Positions 1 to 10,929 of a DNA stretch of 64,000 nucleotides are shown in pieces (the first letter of the stretch is position 1; each line of letters starts with the position of its first letter). The position numbers and the translations under genes are program-made. Origin of the DNA: Metridium senile (lineage: Eukaryota > Cnidaria > Anthozoa > Actiniaria > Metridiidae); the NCBI GenBank assembly GCA_949775045.1, contig OX459104.1, positions 15,869,096-15,933,095 of the forward strand, in the 5' to 3' direction. Below the pieces are notes generated by a model, which saw nothing but the letters and a program-made list of their open reading frames with translations, was not told the origin of the DNA and did not search any database.

Positions 1-630
1 TTAAACACTGTTGGGTCCTTTTAAACACCCTGTTGGATGATGTTGGATGGAACATCTCCCAACATTTCTTTTGTTCTCGTGTTCAACAAACGGTATCACA
101 ACAATGCTGGTGCAAACGCACGCAACAACATCCAACATATTGTTGTGTGTTGTTGCGCGATGTTGCATGCGGGTGTGTGCAAACGCTCGCAACAAGTCCC
201 AACATGTTGGGCGCTCCGATGATAATACAAAGGATTCTGGGACACAAATACCCACAATTCCCTACAAACCACTGAATTTTTTTTTTATTTGTTTGAAAAT
301 TATTTTTTAATTTTTTATTGTATTTTTTTTATGGAAAAATTCCATATTAGTTTGATTTTGCTGAAATTTCCCTATGATAATGATGGGCCACCATAGTGTA
401 GTGCGCGTGCGCCAGTTCAACATTGTTGGATGTGCTGTGCAAACGAACGCAACATTGTTGGGCTTCGCTTCGATAAAGAAATGTTGGGACTTGTTGGCTC
501 TGAAGTTTGACTAGTTTCAAACTTCATCCAACAACATCCATTAAAACAACACGCAACAACACGCGACAACACGCGACGACACGCAACAACACGCAACATG
601 TGCAAACACTCGCAACATGTTGGGCCTACC
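1..630. repeat. Two degenerate copies of a CAACATGTTGG-rich foldback MITE
   Basis: Positions 1-222 and about 410-630 are packed with CAACATTGTTGG-type palindromic words and GCAAACGCNCGCAAC blocks. The first copy matches the reverse complement of the complete element at 52929-53110, including the internal stretch TTCTTTTGTTCTCGTGTTC. Between them (223-409) is AT-rich sequence with nothing recognisable. From 631 to 960 I see no gene, only the upstream region of the GPCR gene. The short open frames through this block are produced by the repeat and do not look like genes. Confidence 0.7.
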
Positions 631-960
631 TTTTTTTAAATAACTGTATATTTAGTGAATTCTCCAGAGGGTCCTCGAGCAAGGAACCTCAGCGCGTGGT
701 AAATAAATTCACCACCCTCTCCACCCTCACATTTCAAATGTATTAATTGCTTTAAATCTATTGGCCTTCCTCCAGTTAGTAAATTACTTTAAAATAATTA
801 AATTTGCTGCAACTTTGTAATTGTATTAATTGGTAACTCTTCAGTTGAACACCTGTCAAAACATCTCGATTGAGTTTTTTTCAGTTGTTTTCAATCGTCC
901 TACTGTATAGAGTTTTAACGCTCTAAAATCTATATTCGAAGTGATAAGTTCAATTGAATT

Positions 961-2022
961 ATGGCTGTTATCAAAATAGCTGCCATTGTCCTTGCTGTTA
1001 TCTCAATTATCGGTAATGCTTTGGTTTGTCACATTATTGTACGTGTTAAAACCATGAAGACTTGTATGAATATTATCATACTCAACCTTGCTATACTGGA
1101 CGCCATTTCTGGTTTTCTGGGGATTTTTTACGTGTTTTCAAATGATTATCATGGTGTTTTGGGTGAACCAGTACTACAACAAGCCTACAATCAAAGCGCC
1201 ATTCTTGCTGGAGTTCTTTGTGGGTTTAAGAGATTTTATTGGCTCGGGACTTGTATTTCGCCGTTTTTGTTGGCAGCGATAGCGTACGAACGCTACAAAG
1301 CTATCGTCCATCCCTTCTCAAGGCTTAATAGTGCAGTTACCAAAGCAAGACTCAAGTGGATATTGCCGCTTTCATGGATTTCTGGAGTTGGAATTTTAAC
1401 GTTTGAAACGTTTATAGTTAAATATGACAAGTCTAAAGGTTTCTGTGTTAACAAAATGTACTCTTGGTTGAATTTTTATGTGTACCATATAATTTTTCTG
1501 TTCACACATTACATCATCCCTTCAACTGCTATGTTTATTTTCTATCTTCGTGTAATTTGTGCTTTAAGAAAACAAGACAACGCACTTGGACCTCAAGCTG
1601 AAGCAGAAAGAGCGAGACGTAAAGCAAGGAAAAAAGTCATGTGGATTATTATTGTCGTGACATTGACTTTCTACATTTGCACAGGAACACCTCACTTCCT
1701 CCTGGTAATAAACGATACTTTTAACCTTTTTACAATAGCAACCGATTTATCTTATGACATTTTCGCTCTTTTGACAACGTTCAATTCTTCTTTTAACCCT
1801 TTTGTTTATTTTCTATTCTTCCGGTCATTTCGTAATGGTTTTAAACAAGTTTTCATGTCAAAACAGGGAAATCCTCATCGAAACTCCTCTAATGTTCTTA
1901 GTTTCTCACGACGCTCATTGAGTCTTGAAAACATGGACGTAGATGAAGGAAAACACAGTATAAGCGGTCAACCACAGTTGCTATCGTTACGCTTTATGAG
2001 CAAAACAACACTTGAATGTTAG
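961..2022 (+). CDS. Class A (rhodopsin-like) GPCR, orphan, intronless
   Basis: A 353-residue seven-transmembrane receptor of the plasma membrane. Family marks seen: GNALV in TM1 (Asn1.50), NLAILD in TM2 (Asp2.50), a TM3 Cys in VLCGF, an ERY box (YERYKAIVHP) in place of DRY, ECL2 Cys in KGFCVNK, a TM6 Cys-Thr-Gly-Thr-Pro in place of CWxP, and NPFVYFLFFRSF (NPxxY) in TM7. The N-terminus is only about 5 residues before TM1, while NQS in the first extracellular loop is a possible glycosylation site. The tail of about 65 residues is Ser-rich. The start is the first Met in frame ahead of TM1. The gene at 5225 shares the same loop landmarks (NQS, ERY, NP.VY), so the two are paralogues on the same strand. 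Ligand and G-protein partner cannot be read from the sequence. Confidence 0.9.
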   Translation: MAVIKIAAIVLAVISIIGNALVCHIIVRVKTMKTCMNIIILNLAILDAISGFLGIFYVFSNDYHGVLGEPVLQQAYNQSAILAGVLCGFKRFYWLGTCISPFLLAAIAYERYKAIVHPFSRLNSAVTKARLKWILPLSWISGVGILTFETFIVKYDKSKGFCVNKMYSWLNFYVYHIIFLFTHYIIPSTAMFIFYLRVICALRKQDNALGPQAEAERARRKARKKVMWIIIVVTLTFYICTGTPHFLLVINDTFNLFTIATDLSYDIFALLTTFNSSFNPFVYFLFFRSFRNGFKQVFMSKQGNPHRNSSNVLSFSRRSLSLENMDVDEGKHSISGQPQLLSLRFMSKTTLEC

Positions 2023-2029
2023 GTCTATT

Positions 2030-2416
2030 AGGCCCAGATACGTCGATTTTTTGATACGGCCAATATATTAAATCTTAATCCGCGTTTAATTTGTCGCGCG
2101 ACAAAAAGAGGCGATTTTATCGCAGATTTGTCAACGCTACTTTGAAAATGCTGGAAATTTAGTGTAATTTGCTGCGACTTTCTGTCTCTTAAATTCGAGC
2201 GTATTCGAAATTGCAGCGACAAAGCTGCGATAAAATTGCCATTGAAATCGCAGCTCTTGTCGCGCGACAAAATTGCTAGTGTAAACGGGCCTTAATATAC
2301 CTTATCTCAGCCTCAATACCGTGTACTGTATTCTTTAGAATTTGACTACAGCCCGTGGAACTTTGAAGTGTTTCAATTGTTTGATAATGTGTACATTGTA
2401 GTGCACATTGTATGGT
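2030..2416. other. Spacer downstream of first GPCR gene
   Basis: Contains an imperfect inverted repeat rich in GCGACAAA/TTTGTCGCGCGAC (about 2085-2275), which looks like a decayed TIR element. No gene is visible. Confidence 0.4.
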
Positions 2417-2792
<376 letters not shown>

Positions 2793-2814
2793 TTTTTCAT
2801 GTATATTATTAAAT

Positions 2815-2934
2815 GGAAATCATATGATTTTCTCGTGCAATTTGGAATAAATTTGAACTCGTGCTATTTTGAACTTTTCGAAAATCCACTCGTTCAAATT
2901 TATTCCAAATTGCACTCGAAATCATATGATTTCC
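2815..2934. mobile_element. 120-bp foldback MITE
   Basis: Near-perfect inverted arms of about 48 bp (GGAAATCATATGATTT ... AAATCATATGATTTCC) around a short AT-rich centre. Non-coding. Confidence 0.8.
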
Positions 2935-3113
2935 TATATAATACAAACAAGTAGCAGTATGTAGACCAAACATATAACACACATCGTTTCGCGATCGGTT
3001 TCCTGGCACTAAGCAAAAGAGCTGATATCTTATATGTTAGTTATCGGCTTTTTCTTAACCGCTAGCTTCAAAGGCAAAATTTCATCTAGATTCGACGCGA
3101 CAAAACGGCCATT

Positions 3114-3500
3114 AGAGCTAAGACACTATATCCATGAAATAAAATTCAAATTGCCACTGTGCAATAGAGTGGTTTTCATATGACCTTGAAAGAAAAACGA
3201 CTATTTAGTTCGTACTTGTTGGTAAAGAACAAAAGAAAACAATAGAAATTCAGAGTTATAGTGTGCCAAATCCGTTCACGGTCATATGAAAATCACTCTA
3301 TATAGTTCTTATTTATTGACTAGTATTACTATCAAAGACAAGTAAAGTTGTAACGAGGTATTGTTTCCTTTTCTATTTGATGATTCTGGTTGAATGATAG
3401 TGAGTCTAAACAGTCACTAAATAGTCACTGAATAGAAACTATTAGTTTAATAGTAACTATTTTGTTGTTATTTCATTGTTTTAGCTAGTGTTTCCGCTCT
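3114..3500. mobile_element. Composite MITE (outer element interrupted by another)
   Basis: The outer element has ends AGAGC...GCTCT and matches the reverse complement of the uninterrupted copy at 59633-59849, including the TGTTTCCTTTTNTATTTGATG core. It is split at 3166 by the MITE at 3167-3298. Confidence 0.75.
3167..3298. mobile_element. 132-bp TA-flanked MITE nested in another MITE
   Basis: TIRs GAGTGRTTTTCATATGACC; TA directly flanks both ends. A related copy with the same end design lies at 61644-61784, also flanked by TA. This suggests a Tc1/mariner-type mover. Confidence 0.75.
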
Positions 3501-3659
3501 ACTGATGAAGACTCTAAGTAGACTCTATGTAGACACAGAACCTTTGAATTTTTAATCATCAAAAAACACAGGAGAAATTCAACAAGAAATTCTAATTAAA
3601 AATATGAATACATACACCTGGAGACTTTTGTTTCAACATTAAATACATTGTATATGATT

Positions 3660-4170
3660 ATGGGTAATATAATGAAATTTATAACACCGTAAATAATGTT
3701 AACTTAACATTACTGACGTTTCGAGCTTTAGCACTTCGTCTAACTCTTTTACTCCGACGAAGCCGCTAAAGCTCGAAACGTCAGTAAAGTTAAAACGACG
3801 CAGCCTATACTAGTGTACTCGCTAGTTTCCATTTATATTCTAAACAGTCAGTTACAAATTTCACTATATTACTTATCGTTTATATCAGACACCGACGCAG
3901 CCTATACTAGTAGTTCACTTGCTAGTTTCCATTGATATTTGAAACAGTCAGTTACAAATTTCATTCTATATATTGCCTATCGTTAATATCAAACACAAAC
4001 ACCGACGCAGCGTATTCTAGTCTACTCGCTATGTTCCATTTATACTTAAACAGTCAGTTATTAATTAGAAATTTCATTCTAATATATTGCCTATCGTTAA
4101 TATCAAACACAAACCGGCAGACGCAGCCTACACTAGTTTACTCGCTAGTTTCGATTCCATGATGTATATA
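3660..4170. repeat. Helitron/SINE-like element with internal ~100-bp tandem repeats
   Basis: A head with a palindromic ACGTTTCGAGCTTTAGC / GCTAAAGCTCGAAACGT block (about 3715-3785) is followed by about four tandem units of 95-110 bp. Each carries CGACGCAGCCTATACTAGT, CGCTAGTTTCCATT, AAACAGTCAGTTA and ATATTNCCTATCGTT. Single or double units of the same unit occur at 13998-14065, 15590-15750, 48035-48150, 51770-52380 (reverse) and 58530-58640. A non-autonomous element with a variable minisatellite core is my inference. Confidence 0.7.
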
Positions 4171-4472
4171 ATTTTATTACATTACATCGTTCAGACAAGA
4201 AGTTATTGTTATATTCATTTAGATAAAAAAAAAAAAACTTTACAACTAAAATAAACTTTCAGTTAACTAATGAAAACAAAATGCAATTTTTGAGTTTGTT
4301 ATTATTTATTAATGTGGGTTTTTTTTCAATGAATTAAATGCTTTTTTAACTCGAACATTGTTTCAGTTCTTTCAAGTTAGTTCTCACAATCCACTTGATG
4401 TTGACATAATAAAACAATTATTCCACTCAATCTCATCATACAAGGCTCAGCTAATGTGCGACTCGAATAATT

Positions 4473-5054
4473 GCTAAATATATAATTTAATTATACAGCT
4501 GTTTTAAAAAACATTGAATACTGAATAGTGCATTCCAACACCAAAGGGCATTGTGGGTCTCATTAATTTGAAATAAAAGACAAATATACAGCGAGTTTAC
4601 TCCTCATAATTAGCTTGTGTATTGTTTTAAATGAAATACACTAAGAATAAAATAACTAATTCTTGTATATCTAATTTTAAACAAAATTATGTGACCCAGA
4701 ATGCACTGTTCAGTACTGATGCAGTATGCATTACTCTACGCTTTTTGAAATAGCTGTATACAGCAATTTGAAAAAATGTAGAGTACTCAAACTAAATACT
4801 GAACAGTATATTGCAAGACCGAAATGCATTTTGGGACAGGCAATGTTGTTTAAAGTAAAATAAATAATATAATTAGTTATTTTATTCTTAGTGCATTTTA
4901 TTCAAAACAATTTACGAGCTAGTTATGGGGAGTAAATATCGCTGTATATATTTGTTTCAGCAAGATTAATGAGACTCACAATGCCCTTTGGTCTAGGAAC
5001 GCACTTTTCAGTATTCAACGCTTTTAAAATAGCTGTATTCAAATTAAATATTGC
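4473..5054. mobile_element. ~580-bp foldback element
   Basis: Long inverted arms of about 190 bp, for example left CCAAAGGGCATTGTGGGTCT versus right AGACTCACAATGCCCTTTGG. A second, smaller inverted repeat lies in the centre around AAATAGCTGTATACAGCAATTT. No coding capacity. The stretch 4170-4470 between this and the tandem repeats holds nothing I recognise. Confidence 0.75.
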
Positions 5055-5224
5055 GTATTGTAACATGAGGTAGCTAGCTAGCCTCACACTTTGGAGCCAG
5101 GTGGCTCATTAATTCATTAGTAATCGGCTCTTAACTTGAACTAAAGACAAATTAATGCAGTTCTTTATCGAAACACTAAAGACCTACAAAAGCTTATGAC
5201 TGCTGGATTAATCGCTTATTAGAT

Positions 5225-6298
5225 TTGGAAATGTCCAATTCGATCGACACTGTTCTGTGTGTTTTTTGTGTTTTATTTGCAGTCATTGCGATTGTTGGTA
5301 ATTCTTTAGTATGTCATATCATTCTACACCACAAATCGCTCAAGACTTCGATGAATTTTCTTATTTTCAACCTCGCTGTAGTTGACTCGATTACTGGGAT
5401 TTTAGGGATCTATTACCTTGTTATTGGGGACGGTTCTGGTTTATTTGGTACTTCCGACGTCTTGGAAAAAGTCCACAATCAAAGCGTTATTGCAGCGGAA
5501 GTGTTGTGCAAAATTAAGACATCATTTTGGTTTGGAAGTGCCATTACCCCAGCTTTACTGGTTATAATCGCAATGGAACGATACATGGCGGTGGTTCATC
5601 CGCTTACTTGGAGAAAACGAGAACAGGCAAGAAAAAAATGGAGCTCTCTTCCCTGTTGGTTGTTTGGTATTTCATTTCTAGTGATCAAGATATTCACTAT
5701 TACTTACTCGGAAGGACGTTGTAAAAGCACAACTCCCAGCTGGTATAACTCAAAGGTCTACGCCGCCACTGTCATTTCTCTGCATTTTCTGCTGCCCTTT
5801 TCGTTCATCTTTTGGGCCTATTATCAAATCGTTAAGACTTTAACGAGGAAAAATACACTTTCAATGCAAGCAACTGTTCAACGAGCAAGAAGCCGGGATA
5901 AGAGAATCGTCATAGTAACGGTTGCTATCATTACTTTTATATTCCTTCTGTGCAGTGGTGTACCCAAAACTGTCTACTCTTTCCAAATCCTTTTTCCTGT
6001 CAAGTTCTATAATGTTAACGGTAACGTTCCAATTTTATTATTTTTGATAAACTCAGCTTCAAATCCTGTTATCTATTTCACGTTTATAAAGTCATTCAGG
6101 AAGAAATTGTCACTTACGATAAGCAGGTTTTGTCGTGCGAAACCACCTGCCAATGAAACTTTCGATTTGTCTACCGTTCGATCGATCACTCTACAAAACA
6201 TAAACGATAATTTGAGCGCTTATGTAAACATTGGATGTCAAAGTTCTATGAAAACAACGCCAAGGTTGACAGCGTTTTCTAATGGGACGGCAATGTAA
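5225..6298 (+). CDS. Class A (rhodopsin-like) GPCR, orphan, paralogue of 961-2022
   Basis: Protein: 357 residues, seven TM segments, plasma-membrane receptor. Visible marks are GNSLV (TM1), NLAVVD (TM2), VLCKI at the start of TM3, MERYMAVVHPL (ERY box), ECL2 Cys in EGRCKST, CSGVP in TM6 (in place of CWxP) and NSASNPVIYF (NPxxY, TM7). A basic KSFRKK helix 8 follows TM7, then a Ser/Thr/Asn-rich tail. HNQS before TM3 matches the paralogue's YNQS. The start used gives about 10 residues before TM1; no better start is seen. The end of the coding region is unusual: the last ~65 bp and following sequence are repeated immediately downstream (6313-6500). Ligand unknown. Confidence 0.9.
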   Translation: MEMSNSIDTVLCVFCVLFAVIAIVGNSLVCHIILHHKSLKTSMNFLIFNLAVVDSITGILGIYYLVIGDGSGLFGTSDVLEKVHNQSVIAAEVLCKIKTSFWFGSAITPALLVIIAMERYMAVVHPLTWRKREQARKKWSSLPCWLFGISFLVIKIFTITYSEGRCKSTTPSWYNSKVYAATVISLHFLLPFSFIFWAYYQIVKTLTRKNTLSMQATVQRARSRDKRIVIVTVAIITFIFLLCSGVPKTVYSFQILFPVKFYNVNGNVPILLFLINSASNPVIYFTFIKSFRKKLSLTISRFCRAKPPANETFDLSTVRSITLQNINDNLSAYVNIGCQSSMKTTPRLTAFSNGTAM

Positions 6299-6312
6299 AA
6301 ATCATTATATAA

Positions 6313-6500
6313 ATATTGGATGTTAAAGTTCTTGACAGCGTTTTCTAATGGGACGGCAATGTGAAAATCATTATAATAGAGCTTATATAAATATTGGATG
6401 TCAAAGTTCTATTAAGACAACGCCAAGGTTGACAACGTTTTCTAATGGGATGACAATGTAAAAATCATTATATAAATATATGTCAAAGTTCTATTAAATT
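6313..6500 (+). repeat. Tandem copies of the 3' end of the second GPCR gene
   Basis: Sequence matching the end of the coding region (AAAGTTCTATGAAAACAACG, GACAGCGTTTTCTAATGGGA, GGCAATGTAAAAATCATTAT) recurs at about 6313-6390, 6390-6478 and partly at 6480-6500. These lie downstream of the TAA stop and are non-coding in the annotated frame. Confidence 0.85.
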
Positions 6501-7140
6501 GATAATGTCAAAGCGTCGTAGCTTCTTTGTGTGTGTCTTCGGTAAATTGTAATCATATCCAAGTCTAGACTTATATATTAATATATTTATATAATCATTT
6601 TGCCAATCTACTTTTGACATCCAGTGGCGACTGAGCAAGGAGAAAAATAAGAAGAATGATTGAAGTATACTGCTCCCTCAGGGGTATACCCGTAATTACA
6701 TCTGTAATAATATACATGAACAAATTACTCGAATTTGATTGGTTTAACCATGGTTTAACGTAGTGCAAGTCTAAACACAGCGCAGAAAAGTCTAAATAAT
6801 GATAGTGCACATATTTAATTACAGTTCGTACAGTACAAATTACAAAGAAAAACATGAAGTTTCACTTTCTCAGGTTTGTTCTATTACTACATGTGCTTCC
6901 GTCGTCCATTATGAAAATAGCGAATGAATATTGTGTTTAATACCTTCAAGTTTTTAACTCGTTCCCGCTGAAAACGCGGTCGCTATGTTCTTTGATCTGA
7001 TGTTTGCCAAGCGGTCTTCGCTATCACTACGTTCTGTGCTACAGAGTTGACACTCCAAGTAAATAACTTTATTTACGTACTCATCGGCTAGAAGTACGTA
7101 CAAGCTTCAGATCGACGATAGAAAATGGCGATCGACAAGC
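6501..7140. other. Spacer, no gene seen
   Basis: AT-rich sequence after the GPCR 3' repeats. I see no coding exon, TIR pair or simple repeat of note. Confidence 0.4.
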
Positions 7141-7206
7141 CTGCTTGCACACTGAACGACCAACATATATATATACTATATATATTTTAATTTCCTTCTG
7201 ATTTAA

Positions 7207-7440
7207 TTAAACAAAAACTAACGCAAGTAGGTTTGTGATCATTTTATTCTCGACGTTTCGACGCTATCTAGCGTCATTTTCAAGAGAAAATTATTATTCA
7301 AGAAATCAAAAAGTTTTATACATGCAGTTGAATACTAATTTTCTCTTGAAAATGACGCGTCGAAACGTCGAGAATAAAATGATCACAAACCTACTTGCTA
7401 GTTAGTTTTTTTTCTACAAATAACGACTAAAGCCACTTTA
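7207..7440. mobile_element. Foldback element with CGACGTTTCGACGCTATCTAGCG core
   Basis: Inverted arms GCAAGTAGGTTTGTGATCA / TGATCACAAACCTACTTGC, with TCTCGACGTTTCGACGC and TTTTCTCTTGAAAATGACGC inside. A partial copy lies at 35095-35215, sharing the tail CTACAAATAACGACTAAAGC. 7440-7990 is gene-free; it contains a CTGATGAAGACT...AGTCGAAACGTC hairpin at about 7781-7818. Confidence 0.7.
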
Positions 7441-7998
7441 ATCAAGATTTAATTAAAGATTAGAATAACAACGTTTAGAATTTAAAATTTACAATGACAA
7501 TTGTATAAAATAATGTGAAATGACATACTGTACTTTATAGAATGTGTGCACATTGTCACATTAATTCAGTAGACAACAGAAGTTTTATTTGTAATAAAAA
7601 AATTGTAGATTTTAAATGAGATTTTAAATGACAAATGCACTTTCTCCCGAAGAAAATAATAAAATTGTCCAAATTCCGTCTGCATGGTGTCGCTTGCCCT
7701 GCTTTAGCATATGGCGCCACAAGTTTAATACTCCGACTAAAAGTATATAAGACAACCATCATCCAGGCTACACCATCGCCTGATGAAGACTAGCAGATTG
7801 CAGTCGAAACGTCGCGGTATTTCTACCAATGACCTCAATCGTGAGACAATTGATTAAGTATCCTTTTAATTTCACATTCCACGATGAATAACCTATTTCC
7901 TTCTAAAGTTTAATACTATTTGTCACTATTCGCGACTCAGTTCGCACTATTCGGTCATATTATTCGGAATTTATATCACTTGCAATCAGAATAACATA

Positions 7999-9180
7999 TG
8001 ATGGTAATTGGACTGAGTGGTGTCCAATTCGGTCTGTAATCATACGAGTGATTACAAAATCGGACGACCACGCAGCGGGAGTCCGATTTGTTTATCACGA
8101 GTATGATTACAGACAGAATTGGACGACACAAAGTTTGATTACCAATTAATCATAACTATATTACTATTTCAGAGAAAAATGTGTGGGGTTTCTAATAAAA
8201 ATGAAAAAGTCCTCCATTTTTGAAAAAAACCTCATTTTTTGAGAATAATTTTCGTTGCTATAGTGATTTGTATAATAATAAGGTTTATCATATGACCCGT
8301 ATTTTGCCCGGCGCGCGCTCTTAAGAAAACCTTCGGAAAAAAGTCACGTGATGGGGTCCGTACGGCTTTTTTCACCTGGTCCGTACAAACACGTACGGAC
8401 CAGCTACTCGAAACATCACAACAAAAATGGCGCGCGCCGTGTAAAATACGGGTCATATGATAAAAAACTTATTGACTGAGTTAGGTCGGGCCGTACGGGA
8501 AAATATTTGGCTCTTGGTCATTTGTACGGACCTCGCTGCGCTCGTTCCGTACGTCATGACCGCGAGCCAAATATTTTCCCGTACGGCCCTCCCACTCAGT
8601 CAATAAGTACTTATTATCATATGACCCGTATTTTGCCCGGCGCGCGCTCTTAAGAAAACCTTCGGAAAAAAGTCACGTGATGGGGTCCGTACGGCTTTCT
8701 TCACCTGGTCCGTACAAACACGTACGGACCAGCTACTCGAAACATCACAACAAAAATGGCGCGCGCTGGGCAAAATACGGGTCATATGATAAAAAACTTA
8801 TTGACTGAGTTAGGTCGCTGCGCTCGCTGCGCTCGTTCCGTACGTCATGACCGCGAGCCAAATATTTTCCCGTACGGCCCTCCCACTCAGTCAATAAGTA
8901 CTTATTTTATTGACAATACTTTCGCACCTTAAACGGTGAATTACAGTATTATATTTGTATTATATTTTATATTATATTTGTATAGTGATTTTTCAATTCA
9001 GTGATTGGTTGATTAATCTGAAAGCAGTAAAATCATTGGTTCATAAAACTGTCCGATAACAACTGTCCGATTACAGCCAACTATCCGCTTACACTGTCCG
9101 ATTACAAAAACAAGATTGATTAGTGGAAAATAGAGCAGTCTGTCAACCAATCAGATTCGAGGAAATTGTAATAGTTATGA
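7999..9180. mobile_element. 460-bp repeat (copy 1) split by a 711-bp insertion
   Basis: 7999-8269 plus 8981-9180 align continuously with the unbroken copy at 27928-28387, from the ATGATGGTAATT start to the ATTGTAATAGTTATGA end. The insertion at 8270-8980 is flanked by a repeated TATAGTGATTT. The repeat contains GTCCGATT words in both orientations and a strong hairpin (GTCCAATTCGGTCTGTAATC / GATTACAGACAGAATTGGAC). Confidence 0.8.
8287..8897. repeat. Tandem array of two alternating palindromes (A-B-A-B)
   Basis: Palindrome A (8287-8461 and 8616-8790) has arms ATCATATGACCCGTATTTTG / CAAAATACGGGTCATATGAT and interior CGTACGGACC words. Palindrome B (8468-8607 and 8798-8897, the latter partly deleted) has arms CTTATTGACTGAG / CTCAGTCAATAAG and GCCGTACGGGAAAATATTTGG. 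The two A copies are nearly identical. A B-like palindrome is also at 50186-50350. Confidence 0.85.
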
Positions 9181-9239
9181 ATAAACAGATAATAGTGCAT
9201 GTATACATCTTAAATAAATTCAACATTTTATGTCAGTAG

Positions 9240-9905
9240 TATTGCATGAAAGGATCTGTCATCTGAAAAGGATCTGTCGCTTACGAGAGAGGAAAAACAA
9301 TGAAAATGTCTCGGTTTTCATTGACGTCATCAAAAACATTTCAGGCAGTTTCAGAGACCTCAACATAATAAAAGTACTTTCACGTAAAAAAGTGAATAAA
9401 ACTATGTAATTTTGCAAAAATTCAAGTCAAACCGAGTTTTTGCTGCCAAGATATGAACAATTTCATATGCTATTTTTTTGGTAAGAATGTATGGAGCCGC
9501 CATGTTGGTGTACAGCTTGTGTACACCAACATGGCGGACAAAAGTTCAGACGTCGAAATTTAACTCAAACCAAAACTCTTTAGAGGTGAAATGTTTAATA
9601 AACAAACAATTTCGTTTATGTACCAGCCGAAAAAGGTGACATTTGTAGAAAACGCGTGACAGTGTTACGTGACGTGAATTTGGATTCCAATATCACGAGA
9701 ACGAAACAACAACAAAAACAACCAAACTTTCAGGAATAATATCTTTCAAACACATCTACAAAATATTAGAGGACCAGCCTTCTGCGATTTATAGTTTAGA
9801 TTTAAGCGTTTTCATGACGTAACATGAAAACCGAGAATACTAGTTTACTCACAGGCAGCCCAACTTTAAGCGCGCGGGCGGGCTCGAATTTAGAACTGAC
9901 AGAAA
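9240..9905. other. Gene-free stretch with weak inverted repeat and short perfect hairpin
   Basis: TCTCGGTTTTCATTGACGTC near 9312 is roughly mirrored at about 9815-9840 (GACGTAACATGAAAACCGAGA), suggesting an old foldback element. Inside it, 9498-9538 is a tight hairpin, CCGCCATGTTGGTGTAC / GTACACCAACATGGCGG, with a 6-8 nt loop. Confidence 0.5.
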
Positions 9906-9914
9906 ATCGAAGCT

Positions 9915-10240
9915 ATGTTTATTGTTGGGTTTCCTGTGGTAAGAGTGCCCTTGCATTGCAAATTTGTCCATCCGTGTGATGTAATAAATATTACTAAACT
10001 AGAGAGATTTGCGGAGAAAAGCTACACGAGAAAAGGTTTTGAATTTTGCCATTCGTCATCTCACCAGTCTCACCTAGCACGTGCCACAGGATGCCCAACA
10101 TTGAATTTTATTAACACAGGAATCCCACGTGATTTTCATCAATCATGCGCGCGACAAAAAAATCACTAAAACCCAATTTTTTCATTTTTTTTTTTTTTTC
10201 ATCTCTTTACAATATTAAAGATTGATTTGGAGTCCCTGTG
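9915..10240. mobile_element. Diverged copy of the 12998-13396 foldback element
   Basis: Shares a ~95-bp core (ATTACTAAACTAGAGAGATTTGC ... GAATTTTGCCATTCGTCA) and the GGGTTTCCTGTGG / GTCCCTGTGG end words with 12998-13396. A short open frame through it (84 residues) is explained by the repeat. Confidence 0.6.
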
Positions 10241-10243
10241 GTG

Positions 10244-10543
10244 TTACAAGCCCGGCCGGGAGCCCTCCGGTGACCCTCCGGCGGTGCACGGCCGTTACGT
10301 TTACGACTTTACGACTAACAAAAAACAATAGCCGAGCAATCTCCGATTCAAGGGCCAATCAAAATTAATCAACAAATTCCAGGTTCTTGGTCACCACCTG
10401 GCAAGGTCAAACCGTCCCGCGTCGCTCCAGTTCTGCATCGACGATCTTGAACTGCAGTTGCTACGTTATCAGTTATCGATCGTCCGAAGAGTTATTCAGA
10501 GACAAAAAGTATAGTTTTTACCCCGTTGAAATCGACTGTTAAG
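10244..10543 (+). promoter_or_regulatory. Probable promoter and non-coding exon 1 of the zinc-finger gene
   Basis: A GC-rich block (10249-10300) in an otherwise AT-rich region is followed by a CCAAT box (about 10354) and a segment ending in a consensus splice donor AAG|GTAAGT at 10543/10544. Its intron would end at the TTTTCAG acceptor at 10921-10923, seven bases before the start codon. The 3' end of this exon and intron 1 are repeated at 14412-15319, which supports real gene structure. No TATA box is evident and the transcription start is not determinable. Confidence 0.55.
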
Positions 10544-10929
10544 GTAAGTTTATTGCCTCTAGCTAATGAGGCACAAACAGAAGCCATTTTGAAGCAAAAG
10601 CTCAGTCGGCACTTACTAAACTTTCAACATGTGCTTATTTGTTTGCATTTGTAAAACAGTCCCTAATTTACGTGAACTTCCAACGAGAAATTTAAAAGTT
10701 CGATCGAATTATGTAACTGTTCTAGCTCGTCTTTGTCTAGTTTGGTCTTAAACTCGTTATGTTTGAGCCGTTGCGATAATTTGGGGGCCTAGCTGTTTTA
10801 CTAGTAATTGAGTCTGCTGCAGAGCATTTATACAAATAATTTATACACTGAATCAATCGTTTACTAAAGTTTTTGTAGTAGTATTTACTTAACTTAATTC
10901 ACATCTTAATACTGCCTTTTCAGCTCGAA

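Noticed and set aside
9915..10169. 84-residue + frame as a small gene
   Set aside because: It covers the core of a foldback element repeated at 12998-13396, where the frame is not kept.
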